Origin: a virus
DNA length: 46,941 nt
IMG/VR virus record: IMGVR_UViG_3300024257_000017
Location: 1 to 46,941 of that record
Strand: one strand, 5' to 3'
This document shows positions 1-8,378 of this stretch, piece after piece (positions within the stretch are counted from its first letter, which is position 1; each line of letters begins with the position of its first letter). The notes under the pieces are model-generated. The model was not told where the DNA came from and did no database searches. It worked only from the letters and a program-made list of their open reading frames with translations. The position numbers and the translations under genes were made by a program.

Positions 1-263
1 CGAATTATCCCGTCGAAAAAATTCAATACACGTCGTAGATGAGGTCCCCTGAGCTTTAATTTCTGCTGTTCTCTCAACTGTAAGGTGTGTACCACTTTTG
101 TAATAGTTCCATCCTTGCGCTTGCTCCAAGTTTTAGAATCGAATATATCGGTCAGAACTAATACAGTTCGCCATTTCTTTTTAGCACCTTCACCATATAC
201 AAAGGTTAATACTTGTCCCGGTTCAATCTGGTTCCAATTGATTTTAATTCTATTTTCATTCAT
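1..263 (-). CDS. hypothetical protein, 3' end outside the window
   Basis: The reading frame opens at an ATG at 263, two bases after the stop of the upstream gene, and stays open to the window edge (87 codons). The visible protein is basic, with a stretch PGQVLTFVYGEGAKKKWRTV followed by a strand-rich segment that looks like a small beta barrel. I do not recognise the family. It is the last member of a chain of small abutting genes on this strand. The real C-terminus cannot be seen. Confidence 0.7.
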   Translation of the reverse strand, partial: MNENRIKINWNQIEPGQVLTFVYGEGAKKKWRTVLVLTDIFDSKTWSKRKDGTITKVVHTLQLREQQKLKLRGPHLRRVLNFFDGII

Positions 264-264
264 T

Positions 265-738
265 TTATTGGGTCTCTAAATCTACGGTAATTCCCATGCT
301 TTTTACGGCACCTAGAAAATCAAATTTATTGTATATTTCGGCACCTTCGGTGTCCAAACGGCTCTCATAAAATTCTCCATCTTTTCCCGGTACTGGATAT
401 TCCTTTTGGCTTTCTTTATCTATTTCTACCACTTTGGCATATCTCCATACCCAATTATCTTCTTTACCCTCTGGGAATATGATGCCTTTTGGACCCATAT
501 TTAATACACTGGGATACCAGAACAGCTCTCGCTCGGTATCAAATACTTCAAGACTTCTAATCAATTCGGGAGTATTCTTTATATGTTTGGCTCTTTCTTT
601 TGATTCTTTAGTGTAATGTGAATTACTGGTGTACCCACATCTGAAGCACATATATGATTTAAAGTCATTTTCTTCCATTGTATCTTCAAAACAATGATCA
701 TCGCTGTCACATACTGGACATTTTACAATTATTTCCAT
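265..738 (-). CDS. zinc-ribbon hypothetical protein
   Basis: This 157-residue protein starts with a zinc ribbon: CPVC near residue 8 and CFRC near residue 31 form two CxxC knuckles. The rest is acidic and includes a FPEGKEDNWVWRYAKV stretch of a kind found in conserved small proteins of T4-type phages. No catalytic motif is visible. The start at 738 follows a GAGG ribosome-binding site and lies four bases after the stop of the neighbour at 743. A nucleic-acid or adaptor role is only a guess from the ribbon. The stop is TAA. Confidence 0.8.
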   Translation of the reverse strand: MEIIVKCPVCDSDDHCFEDTMEENDFKSYMCFRCGYTSNSHYTKESKERAKHIKNTPELIRSLEVFDTERELFWYPSVLNMGPKGIIFPEGKEDNWVWRYAKVVEIDKESQKEYPVPGKDGEFYESRLDTEGAEIYNKFDFLGAVKSMGITVDLETQ

Positions 739-742
739 TTTA

Positions 743-1027
743 TTAATCCTCTACTATTTTTACTTTTTGGGTTTTTATATGCAAATTGATTTCTGGTATT
801 TCACCGGCCGGAGTGGGAGTGTCGGTTACAACCAAATAAAATAACATCTGATCCCAATCTTCAGACGGTTCGGTTTTCGCCATTTGATCTTCAAAAGTTA
901 AATCCTTAGTCAATTCCCTATTTGGGTATTCTTCTTTACTTCTAGGATCGGACATTGGGATTATTTGCATGATATCATACCACCAATGTTTTAATTTATC
1001 ATACGATCCATATAATATATCATCCAC
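743..1027 (-). CDS. hypothetical protein, GTG start
   Basis: An acidic 94-residue protein rich in Trp and Asp (KHWWYDIMQ near the N-terminus). The start at 1027 is GTG and overlaps the TAG stop of the upstream 57-residue gene, with an AGGGA site upstream, a pattern of translational coupling. I do not recognise the family. All tryptophans are TGG and the stop is TAA. Confidence 0.7.
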   Translation of the reverse strand: MDDILYGSYDKLKHWWYDIMQIIPMSDPRSKEEYPNRELTKDLTFEDQMAKTEPSEDWDQMLFYLVVTDTPTPAGEIPEINLHIKTQKVKIVED

Positions 1028-1200
1028 TATTCAGTCCCTTTAGTGTCTCCGAATCGGTCGGGGTATAATTCTTCAATTTTACTTCTGATGGGATATTTTA
1101 TGGCATATTCAAGTTGTTTGATATAACGATATACAGAATATTCCACGTTAACTTTTTCTAATTCACCGTTGGTATTTTTTATAGATACTATATGATTCAT
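1027..1200 (-). CDS. small hypothetical protein, 57 aa
   Basis: A short frame that fills the gap between two genes exactly: its ATG overlaps the TAA of the glycosyltransferase upstream (TAATG at 1202-1198) and its TAG overlaps the GTG of the next gene. The product begins MNHIVSIKNTNGELEKVNVE and is mixed charge with no motif I know. Precise coupling on both sides is the main support that it is real. Confidence 0.7.
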   Translation of the reverse strand: MNHIVSIKNTNGELEKVNVEYSVYRYIKQLEYAIKYPIRSKIEELYPDRFGDTKGTE

Positions 1201-2576
1201 TATTTTGTCACCTTTTTTAGTTTTGGCATTTTTGCGGTCATTTTACTATCGGTTGTTTTCTTCAATGTAGGTAGCTTCATTTTTGGTGAGCCCCCACCCT
1301 TTTTCTTCAATTTGGGTAGTACCAAATTCGCTTCAGTTGTGAAAACGGGGAGATATTTATCAAGTACATTTTCAAATGCGATTGTCATTGCATCCATTGA
1401 AAATTTACCTTTGTTGATTAGAGAAAACACTTTAGCAGATTTGGTATATTTGTTGTAACTATCAAACACATCTTTTAATATCTTGGATGCAAAACCATAA
1501 TCTACTGTAAACCAGTGTGCCCCATCTACCACCAAACCATTTTGGAGACCATCTTTGGGAACTTTCACCAGACCACCTGGTAATAATGTTGTATGTTTTT
1601 CATGCAAAAAATCTAAATGACCGGACCATTTGGGTGCAATGATGGGTTTTTCACTAAACACAGCTTCAAGAAGTGGACGACCAAAACCCTCACCATGCGT
1701 AAATGTTACGTGTGCCTTAACCTTTGGGTGATTATACAATTCATTCATTTCAACGTCAGTCAAATCGCCGTGCAACACATAGATATTTGGGAGCTTGTTA
1801 TTACCCATTGAATCTTTAATTTGATCAATTTTGGCCAATATCATTTCCCGATCCAATATAGAAAAACTGGACCCACTTGTTTTCAATATTAATGCCGGAG
1901 CTTTTGCTTTATTTTTAAATGTATCAAAAAATGTCCTAATTAACATCCCCAAATCTTTTCTATCATTGCCCAATCCACCTTGTAACCAATGACCAACAAA
2001 TAAAAATGCAAAGCTCTCCTTAACTACTGACATTTCAGCTTTCAATTCGGCTCCTACATTGTTAATCTTTTTGTATATATCAGTATCGGCACCTTCAAAT
2101 AACACTTCAATTGGTTTTTGCATTTCAATTTCACGGGTAACATTTCCATCCTTACCCTTTTCAGTAAATTTGAGACTATTGAACATACCCTTAACAAATT
2201 CCGATGGTACAATATTCAAGTCCATGCGATTCATCCCATCAATCCATTCGGGAGGACAAACAGTAGTTTCCACACCAGCCGTTATACCGATGTTATATTT
2301 CCCAGGATTCTGAAATTCGTTTGGCACGGTGCATTGCATAAATACTTCCGGCTGTCTGTTCATCCTAGGTTCATTCATTAACCTATCTATGATGATTTTA
2401 TCATCTTTATTTAGATAATCCAAAGCATCTTGTGGAGTTTCCCCCCATTTTGTAGGTAAAATTTTGACATCAAATTTATCCATTTTTATTATTGATCTGA
2501 TAATATCTCTCGAGTGTGAGCCGTACCCCGATCTAGTAGCCACCGGAGCCATAAAAACTAATACTGGTTTATTCAT
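1200..2576 (-). CDS. glycosyltransferase (GT4/GT-B type)
   Basis: This 458-residue protein has the layout of a GT-B glycosyltransferase. The N-terminal half has a Rossmann-like start (VLVFMAPVATRSGYGSHS), and the C-terminal half carries the nucleotide-sugar signature HGEGFGRPLLEA, which contains the E-x7-E pair typical of retaining GT4 enzymes. The last 45 residues are a Lys/Pro-rich tail (KLKKKGGGSPKMKLPTLKK), which is unusual and may bind nucleic acid or a partner. A second glycosyltransferase lies immediately upstream. The acceptor is unknown: modified phage DNA, a virion protein or host polysaccharide are all possible. It has an AAAGGA ribosome-binding site. No in-frame TGA. Confidence 0.85.
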   Translation of the reverse strand: MNKPVLVFMAPVATRSGYGSHSRDIIRSIIKMDKFDVKILPTKWGETPQDALDYLNKDDKIIIDRLMNEPRMNRQPEVFMQCTVPNEFQNPGKYNIGITAGVETTVCPPEWIDGMNRMDLNIVPSEFVKGMFNSLKFTEKGKDGNVTREIEMQKPIEVLFEGADTDIYKKINNVGAELKAEMSVVKESFAFLFVGHWLQGGLGNDRKDLGMLIRTFFDTFKNKAKAPALILKTSGSSFSILDREMILAKIDQIKDSMGNNKLPNIYVLHGDLTDVEMNELYNHPKVKAHVTFTHGEGFGRPLLEAVFSEKPIIAPKWSGHLDFLHEKHTTLLPGGLVKVPKDGLQNGLVVDGAHWFTVDYGFASKILKDVFDSYNKYTKSAKVFSLINKGKFSMDAMTIAFENVLDKYLPVFTTEANLVLPKLKKKGGGSPKMKLPTLKKTTDSKMTAKMPKLKKVTK

Positions 2577-2602
2577 AACAATTCCTTTCGATGCGATATT
2601 TT

Positions 2603-4198
2603 TTAATTTTGACAGTCTGGAATGTATATATTTCCAGCTTCAATTTTTTTAGTAAGTCGCAATCCATTGTCTTTCATTTTCTTTTTTTGATTTTGAACTT
2701 TAAACATTGTGAATCTTTTTCTGGGCATCCATTCTTCAAAGGTTTCATCCATGTATTTGATAAATCCACCACACATTTCAGCCGCGGACATTTTGATCTT
2801 ATCGTCCATAACATATTCCCGACCCTTAAGTCCAGCCTCTTTTCTATCTTCTTCTGGAGTATCGTACCATTCTAATATTCTGATAGCAATATCTTGCCAG
2901 TCACACCTATCGTCAGCGATATATGGAGTTGGAACCGACCCTACGATTGCCCTATTAGTAGGCCATATTGGTTTTGACCATTCACCATGCTTTGTATATC
3001 TACCGTCATGATTTGAGCCCCAACCATTTGAATAATCCTTCACGGATACATACGATCCGTCATCCTTTTTAAATCCAACCTGATCTTGAAGTCCCCCAGT
3101 CGTATTGACTATGATCGGTGTGCCGGCCATTAGTGATTCCGCCGTACCCAATCCGAATCCTTCATTTGAAGATACCAATGTGGTTACATCTCCAACATTA
3201 TAAAGGAAATTTAGATGTTTAACGTCCAATTTATTATGTGAAAAGGTGATATTATACCCATCGGCAAGTTCACCAATAACAGCTGGCAAATCTGTACCAT
3301 TTTCATCCACTGGTTGGGTATGCAATACCAATAAACACTTTTTGGCTTTATCTGGAGGTAAATTATCACAAAAGGTTTTAAACCCATAAATTAAATCCGT
3401 AGTCATTTTCCGGCGTATATTTCGGCTATTATATAATACAACAAATTCAATATCCATCCCATTAACAACTTCTTTTCTAAATTGTTGAAATTCAACCCAT
3501 TCTTCATGATCTTTATCAATTGGGTAAAAATCATGCTCATTGATGCCATGGGGAACATAACTAATTCTAGTTTCCATATCATTGTCGTTATGGTTTTCAT
3601 TCAGTACTTCATTAATTGACATATCAATAACTTTAGAATCTGTTTCCAATAATGCCGATTTGTGAATATAATGGGATTGTTTTGAAATGGCCATGATCAA
3701 ATCGCAAGATTCATAGAATCGTTTATTGTACATAGGCACTGGCAAATCATCCCAAAGTGCATAATAAAAAATGGGTATATTTTGCCTAATTTCATGTTCC
3801 ATTTGATACAACCAACCCCAAAATCTTGGGTCTGTAAAATGTAGTATCGCGTCCGGCTTGTCAGTTGTCATTATTTGCCTAACCAAATCTTGATTGCCAT
3901 ACCCGTTAACTGGATATATTTTGCAATTTGGGTCTGGGACTCCAGTTTCCAATTTCAATGAATCGGACATATCAATTATTTTATTGACATCTGGATGTTT
4001 TATTGCACCCCCGATTTGAATAATATTAAATCTGTGGATTATCCCAAAAACTATTTCCTTTGTCATAGTCCCCACCCCAGACTGCATCCTTAAATCGTCT
4101 GATAATATCAATATTGTTTTTCGTTGATCAATTGGTAGAACTTCACTACCGTTTCTCATATCACCAACACTTCAAATTCTTGTATCCTTATTGCTCAT
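2603..4198 (-). CDS. glycosyltransferase with in-frame TGA at codon 9
   Basis: A 531-residue GT-B glycosyltransferase. The signature NEGFGLGTAESLMAGTPIIV near residue 335 and an N-terminal Rossmann-like strand (TILILSDDLRMQSGVGTM) support the call. A GGAGG ribosome-binding site five bases upstream points to the ATG at 4198, and from there codon 9 is TGA (4174-4172): MSNKDTRI-W-SVGDMRNG. Without readthrough the protein would have to start at an internal ATG at 4159 that lacks a comparable site. It is therefore a recoded gene with the TGA placed very early. Downstream is a second glycosyltransferase of related fold. The substrate is unknown. Confidence 0.88.
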
Positions 4199-4212
4199 AT
4201 TGTAACCTCCGA

Positions 4213-4404
4213 TTAAAATTTACTGCCACTCAATGGCAGTTCATAATTTAATATTTCTTGTCTGTATTCGTCATCATTCACGTACTTGTATATAGATCGA
4301 TTGACTAGCTTTTGCAATGTAAATTCATCCGTAATGGCGTGGTATTTAAATTGCTTGTATCAGTCTGTTATTATCTTTACTGTCGTTAATTTTGTATCTT
4401 CCAT
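4213..4404 (-). CDS. ribbon-helix-helix-like small protein, in-frame TGA
   Basis: This 63-residue frame becomes visible only when TGA is read as sense at codon 15 (4362-4360): TTVKIITD-W-YKQFKYHA, then FTLQKLVNRSIYKYVNDD. The pattern of a beta strand TVKI followed by two helices resembles the ribbon-helix-helix DNA-binding proteins and a family of short phage proteins with TLQ-LVNRS-like motifs. It has a GGAG ribosome-binding site and ends in TAA 15 bases before the next ATG. An inverted repeat (4222-4240, 7 bp stem) lies in its last codons, just before the ribosome-binding site of the glycosyltransferase. It may be a regulator; this is inference. Confidence 0.75.
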
Positions 4405-4462
4405 ATTTTTCTTCTCCATCCGTATATATATATGTACACCCTCTAATATATATATCAGGGGA

Positions 4463-4870
4463 CTAATTAAAAACGACGACTTTTTTTTCTAATTTTTTGG
4501 CATGTTTTATAGTATCATTCGTACCCTTGCTTTCCTTACCCTTTGGTATAAACGCAAAAATATAATCTGAATATTCCGCTATCTGTTTATTCCTAGCTGA
4601 GTAATTCCAGACCCTATATGGCTTGTCATATTCAGTTTGCTCAAGAATACAATGGGAATTATATGGATAGTGTGCAGGCGGGAACGATACATATTTCATG
4701 TCCAATTCAAGGGCTATTTTTTTAGCCATTCCATCGGCACCCTGTTTCTGTTCTCCACTCACTATTTCTAAATCTTCCCCAAATCGTTCCTTAAGTTTAA
4801 AAATAACATCTTTTATTTTCCTCATGTTCACGTATTCACGACTTCCGATCACGCCTATTTTAACTGTCAT
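4463..4870 (-). CDS. SLOG-family (YpsA/DprA-like) nucleotide-binding protein
   Basis: The 135-residue protein has the marks of the SLOG superfamily: an N-terminal KIGVIGSREY strand-loop, the SGEQKQGADGMA motif (SGxxxGAD) near residue 39, RNKQIAEYSDYIFAF near 93, and the closing KGTNDTIKHAKK. Members bind nucleotides or nucleotide-derived ligands; phage versions have no settled role. Its start overlaps the end of the HNH endonuclease gene by 11 bases. Stop is TAG and no in-frame TGA occurs. Confidence 0.8.
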   Translation of the reverse strand: MTVKIGVIGSREYVNMRKIKDVIFKLKERFGEDLEIVSGEQKQGADGMAKKIALELDMKYVSFPPAHYPYNSHCILEQTEYDKPYRVWNYSARNKQIAEYSDYIFAFIPKGKESKGTNDTIKHAKKLEKKVVVFN

Positions 4871-5600
4871 ATTTTGCTCCTTTTTTTAAATTTTCTTCCC
4901 ATGGGATAAACCTCAGATTGTTAATATCCGCAATTTCAATAGGATCAATGCCATTCATAAATCCATAGTGAATTGATATTATATGATCTAAGTGATATGC
5001 ACCAACAGTTCCGGCCCGACCCCTGAGATCATAATTTTCCAATGTATCAAATTGTTGTTTTTCAGTCAAAAGTCTTACCCTTTTAAGATATAATTCTTTT
5101 TCTGGCATCTCACGTTCATATTGATCATAGGAATCGTACCCATATTTGATCATCAGCTGTTGTTTCGTATGTTCTGAATTTTGTTTGCTAATTCCCATTA
5201 ATATATCATTGTTATGTTTTGTAAGACCTTTATTTCAAGGCGAATTATGACTGAAATATCCATTTTCACGTATATATTCACGAACCTCCATTGACCTTTT
5301 CTTCCCTTTATTTGATTTGCCTATTTTCATATTTCACTCGGGCGTTCTATCGTAACCACTGGATATGCAACTCCGGCATCTAGTATTTCTTTTTATAGAC
5401 GTTCGTAAAGCAGTCCAAGAACTAAATTTTATCATATTACCACATTTGGGGCACTTTTTTTCCATTTCTTTTGGATTTGTGTATATTTGATGTGAACAGC
5501 TTTTGCATGACAAATTATGTTCTACCGCGTATTTTAACCTATATTTATTGCAATAATATTGATTTCTATTACATGTCGGGCATGTCTTTTTTCATTTCAT
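4860..5600 (-). CDS. HNH homing endonuclease with zinc knuckles, three in-frame TGAs
   Basis: Reading TGA as Trp joins several fragments into a 246-residue HNH endonuclease. The N-terminus has four CxxC knuckles (CPTC 7-10, CKSC 32-35, CPKC 50-53, CRSC 75-78), probably two zinc ribbons. A NUMOD-like motif P-W-NKGLTK follows at 121-128, with the Trp encoded by TGA. The C-terminus has the HNH motif YHLDHIISIHYGF...NLRFIPWEENLKKG near 204-243. TGAs are codons 3, 89 and 122 (5594-5592, 5336-5334, 5237-5235). The start at 5600 has an AGGAG site seven bases upstream. The first 30 bases overlap the end of a small basic protein gene in another frame. It is likely a free-standing mobile gene. Confidence 0.92.
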
Positions 5601-5736
5601 CCTTTTTCTCCTGATATTTCTTCTTAGCATCTTCAAGGATTTTTTCACGGTGGCGCCAATAGTAATCCATACGGTGTTTCCGTTTGGCTTCCAATTGTTC
5701 TTCTTCAGTCTCATACTTCCTTTTTCTACCAGCCAT
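5569..5736 (-). CDS. small basic protein of the GRxxKY family, copy 1
   Basis: A 55-residue, highly charged, probably helical protein starting MAGRKRKYETEEEQLEAKRK. It has two paralogues in the window (9042-9188 and 22576-22755) that share GR-x-x-KY-x-T-x-EE and a YW-x-R-x-REKI-like middle. It overlaps the start of the HNH endonuclease by 32 bases, just as copy 2 overlaps the GIY-YIG endonuclease, so it may be part of the same mobile unit or a DNA-binding accessory. The function is unknown. The start has an AAAGGA ribosome-binding site. Confidence 0.8.
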   Translation of the reverse strand: MAGRKRKYETEEEQLEAKRKHRMDYYWRHREKILEDAKKKYQEKKDEMKKDMPDM

Positions 5737-5796
5737 GATTATTCCTTTCTAATAATAAATATCAACTTATCCCAAAAAACACACAAAAATATCCAA

Positions 5797-6246
5797 TTAT
5801 TTTGACCATCTATCGTTCCTTTTTTGTTTTCTACCCTCTGGTTTTGGTTTTTCAAAAAACTTGGCAGTATCTATAAACGTGGATATCGCATTGCCCATAT
5901 CTTCAATGCCCCCATATACATATTCAAATTTATAACTTTTATGCAAATTTTTATACCGTTCCGGTGTGATATTAAACCACACATGATGTTCAAATGAAGC
6001 TACATCAAATCCGTGAGCTTCACTGGTATTTGGTTGCAATGGTTTAAATGATACTCTACATGTCAATTCAGAAGAACATCTGTCTACAAATTTTCGTAAT
6101 TTATCAAGTCGCAATTGACCTTCAATGTACCAAAATTCAGCCGTAAATCCAGTACTCAATTCGGTCTGGGCTTTATTTATACGCTTCATTATTATATTTT
6201 CCATCGGTGTGTCTATAAAATCCGTTAATAATAATCTTATAATCAT
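5797..6246 (-). CDS. hypothetical protein, 149 aa
   Basis: A soluble protein with a lysine/arginine-rich C-terminus (KPEGRKQKRNDRWSK). There is no signal peptide or membrane segment and no motif I can name. The ATG at 6246 lies five bases after the stop of the nuclease gene, and there is a weak AGGTTAAAG site. An internal ATG (MKRINKAQTELSTGF, residue 20) is an alternative start. A DNA-related role is suggested only by the basic tail and by its place beside nuclease and clamp-loader genes. Confidence 0.7.
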   Translation of the reverse strand: MIIRLLLTDFIDTPMENIIMKRINKAQTELSTGFTAEFWYIEGQLRLDKLRKFVDRCSSELTCRVSFKPLQPNTSEAHGFDVASFEHHVWFNITPERYKNLHKSYKFEYVYGGIEDMGNAISTFIDTAKFFEKPKPEGRKQKRNDRWSK

Positions 6247-6251
6247 ATTCT

Positions 6252-7136
6252 TTAACCTTTCATTCTACTTTTAGGTTCACAGTACTCGGGGTGATCTTTG
6301 AATGGGCAATATGTACAATTCCTATTATTTTTACCAGACCGAGCCTGATATTTTCTATCAGTATTATATTCCCCATCTTCAGTAAATCCCTCGGTTACAA
6401 GAGCATCCAATTCAGCCATCGCTTTATTTACCGATGGAACCCCATTAGCGGGAACAAATCTTTGAATTCGTTTCTGTGGGTAATCTATATTTTCATACAA
6501 TTTGCGCTTCAATATCAAATATTCAATCTGAATATCGTTTATCTTTACATTGTATTTTTCACCATAAAATTTCTTATAAAATAACAATTGGTTGGTTTTG
6601 ATCTTGTCCATTTTTTGCCACTTATTCCAACCATTAGTGCTAGTCTTTAAATCAATAATTTTGATTTTTTGGGTTTTTTCATTCAATATGACAACATCCA
6701 AATATCCAACAAAATTGACCGGCCCGTATGGTAAATCCAAATTAGATTCTATTCCCAATAATTTATGTTTGCGCTTTGGGAAAAATTCCTTTTGATGTGA
6801 TACCATATACCTGAATATCTTTATACCATCGTAATAAAATTCAATCATCTCAGCCTTAGTACATGGATTGGGATCACCCTTTTCCAATGACTTGGCAAAT
6901 TCAGATTTCATTTCATCAATAAGCATCTGATCCAAATCCATCTCATTGGCATTCTTAACACTTTCGTTATACAATGTCAACAAGTACTTCTGGATTACAG
7001 TATGCATTGATGTACCAAATATCAAATAAATATTTGTTTCGTATTCTCCAATTTTTTGAATATATTCTAGATTCCACCTGTGGGGGCATTGTGAATATAT
7101 CGATACCTGAGAATTAGAAACATGCTGCTTAGCCAT
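6252..7136 (-). CDS. PD-(D/E)XK nuclease, RecB/Cas4-like
   Basis: The 294-residue protein matches the PD-(D/E)XK nuclease superfamily. Visible elements are an N-terminal SQVSIYSQCPHRWNLEYI, a GTSMHTVIQKYL helix, the catalytic core GYLDVVILNE then IIDLKTST (D and D-x-K), and a helix with TNQLLFY. The C-terminus has CTYCPFKDHPEYC, which resembles the cysteine cluster of Cas4/AddB-type enzymes and could bind an iron-sulfur cluster with the Cys near the N-terminus. I chose the ATG at 7136 because GGGGGA precedes it; an in-frame ATG at 7148 is an alternative. It overlaps the ClpP-like gene end by eight bases. A role in recombination or end processing is likely. Confidence 0.85.
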   Translation of the reverse strand: MAKQHVSNSQVSIYSQCPHRWNLEYIQKIGEYETNIYLIFGTSMHTVIQKYLLTLYNESVKNANEMDLDQMLIDEMKSEFAKSLEKGDPNPCTKAEMIEFYYDGIKIFRYMVSHQKEFFPKRKHKLLGIESNLDLPYGPVNFVGYLDVVILNEKTQKIKIIDLKTSTNGWNKWQKMDKIKTNQLLFYKKFYGEKYNVKINDIQIEYLILKRKLYENIDYPQKRIQRFVPANGVPSVNKAMAELDALVTEGFTEDGEYNTDRKYQARSGKNNRNCTYCPFKDHPEYCEPKSRMKG

Positions 7137-7752
7137 AAAATCCCCCAATTCTGTCAGCTATACCAAAGGCGATGCATTGTTCAGCATCAAGATACAAGTC
7201 ATTTTTGGTTTTGTCAATCCAAAAATCACGATTCATTGAAGTTTTTTCAACGAGCATATCCAATACCGTATCACTCATTTTTTCCATGTGATCCTTTTGG
7301 ATTTTGATATCATCATATTTGCCACCCATTGTGATTTCACCATCATGAAATAGGACTATAGAATTTTTTCCGACTACCCGTTGACCAGTGGTACATGCCA
7401 ATAAAATGCCTGCAGACGATAACGCCTGTCCGATGACATACACATTTACTTTGACCGGCAAGCTATCAATAAAATCAATTAACCCAAACAGTGCATATAA
7501 ATCTCCACCATTAGAGCTAACCATTAAATTTATATCAGTTTCACTATTCACATTATACATGAACCCCATTCGATTAATAATATCAGCCACCGATTCTGGT
7601 GTGACTTCTCCCACGAAATGAACGGCATTATTTATTAAATCAATTCCATTATCTAACTGAAATGCACCAACGTCAATTAAATTGTCATTATTTTCCACTG
7701 GTTCTGGTGCATCCACAATCGCCGCTTCAATCTCTTCTTTTGAATATTTCAT
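7129..7752 (-). CDS. ClpP-like serine protease
   Basis: A 207-residue ClpP/crotonase-fold protease. Visible signatures are NLMVSSNGGDLYALFGLIDF (oxyanion loop), the nucleophile region YVIGQALSSAGILLACT (Ser near 112), and the His region NSIVLFHDG (His near 136). The acidic residue probably follows in the DKTKNDLYLDAEQ helix. The C-terminal AFGIADRIGG is typical of ClpP ends. T4-type marine phages are known to carry ClpP-like genes. Candidate roles are prohead processing or general protein turnover; it sits with DNA metabolism rather than capsid genes, so prohead cleavage is not assured. Confidence 0.88.
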   Translation of the reverse strand: MKYSKEEIEAAIVDAPEPVENNDNLIDVGAFQLDNGIDLINNAVHFVGEVTPESVADIINRMGFMYNVNSETDINLMVSSNGGDLYALFGLIDFIDSLPVKVNVYVIGQALSSAGILLACTTGQRVVGKNSIVLFHDGEITMGGKYDDIKIQKDHMEKMSDTVLDMLVEKTSMNRDFWIDKTKNDLYLDAEQCIAFGIADRIGGFYG

Positions 7753-7759
7753 AATTCTC

Positions 7760-7939
7760 CTACAATCTCAACTCTATTAATTTTTCTCTTGGCACCCCAC
7801 GTTTAATTAGGATAGCCTTTAATTCAACCCTGCCCTGTTCTGTGGCATTGTATGTCTCTGCATACTGTAATGCTTCTTCTTCAGTTACATTCCAGTATTT
7901 TTGTATTTCTTCTATTAACCATCTTTTATGTAATGACAT
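7760..7939 (-). CDS. small hypothetical protein, 59 aa
   Basis: A short frame filling the gap between the gp62-like gene and the ClpP-like gene. The product (MSLHKRWLIEEIQKYWNVTE at the N-terminus) is helical and charged, ending in LIKRGVPREKLIELRL. Its stop TAG is part of the leader of the protease gene (GTAGGAG), and its start lies one base after the stop of the upstream gene. I do not recognise it. Confidence 0.7.
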   Translation of the reverse strand: MSLHKRWLIEEIQKYWNVTEEEALQYAETYNATEQGRVELKAILIKRGVPREKLIELRL

Positions 7940-7940
7940 T

Positions 7941-8378
7941 TTATACTCCCTTTAAATATTTCCGTTTTGTCTTTTTGTCCAGACCATATAGGTCTAAAAT
8001 TTCTGTGACATCAGTTGTGGACATCATGCCCACATATTCTGTGACCTCAAGGATACTAACCTCATAATGCTTAGATAACAATTGAATGAAATCGGTATCA
8101 TATTTCGCGGCCTGTTTGTTTTTGACATATTTTAACCACCGTTTACCCTTTGGCAACACATCAATGTAGAACTTATACACCATCTCTGGATCAAGAGTAT
8201 ATTTCTGTAATTCGTTGATGATTTCAATGAATGCGGGTTCCATCGATAAAAATCTGTGGATCATATATGTGCTCCATGTCTTGCGATCTTCTTCGGACAA
8301 TGTGTCCCAATAACCTTTAGTCTGTTTTTCATTAATGTGGTTCACATGATCGAACAGCGTCTTTTTCTTTATAACCAT
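7941..8378 (-). CDS. 62: clamp-loader small subunit, gp62-like
   Basis: About 145 residues, small and helical. The phrase YIDVLPKGKRWLKYVK near residue 78 matches the conserved LPKGKR-x-x-K-x-x-K segment I know from gp62 proteins of T4-type phages. Gp62 forms the 4:1 clamp loader with gp44, which puts gp45 on DNA. I chose the ATG at 8378, which overlaps the stop of the GIY-YIG gene (TAATG) and has a GGAG upstream; an in-frame ATG at 8396 is possible. Unlike T4, it is separated from gp44 by about 3 kb holding a homing endonuclease and two Mom-like genes. The identification rests on one motif, size and context. Confidence 0.7.
   Translation of the reverse strand: MVIKKKTLFDHVNHINEKQTKGYWDTLSEEDRKTWSTYMIHRFLSMEPAFIEIINELQKYTLDPEMVYKFYIDVLPKGKRWLKYVKNKQAAKYDTDFIQLLSKHYEVSILEVTEYVGMMSTTDVTEILDLYGLDKKTKRKYLKGV

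Noticed and set aside
1192-2381. Plus-strand open frames opposite the glycosyltransferases and elsewhere
   Set aside because: They lack ribosome-binding sites, have no recognisable domains, and lie antisense to well supported genes; the whole window reads on the minus strand.
4431-4460. Alternating TA stretch as a terminator hairpin
   Set aside because: The pairing is only CCCT/AGGG with a mismatched AT interior and no T-run, so I do not call it.
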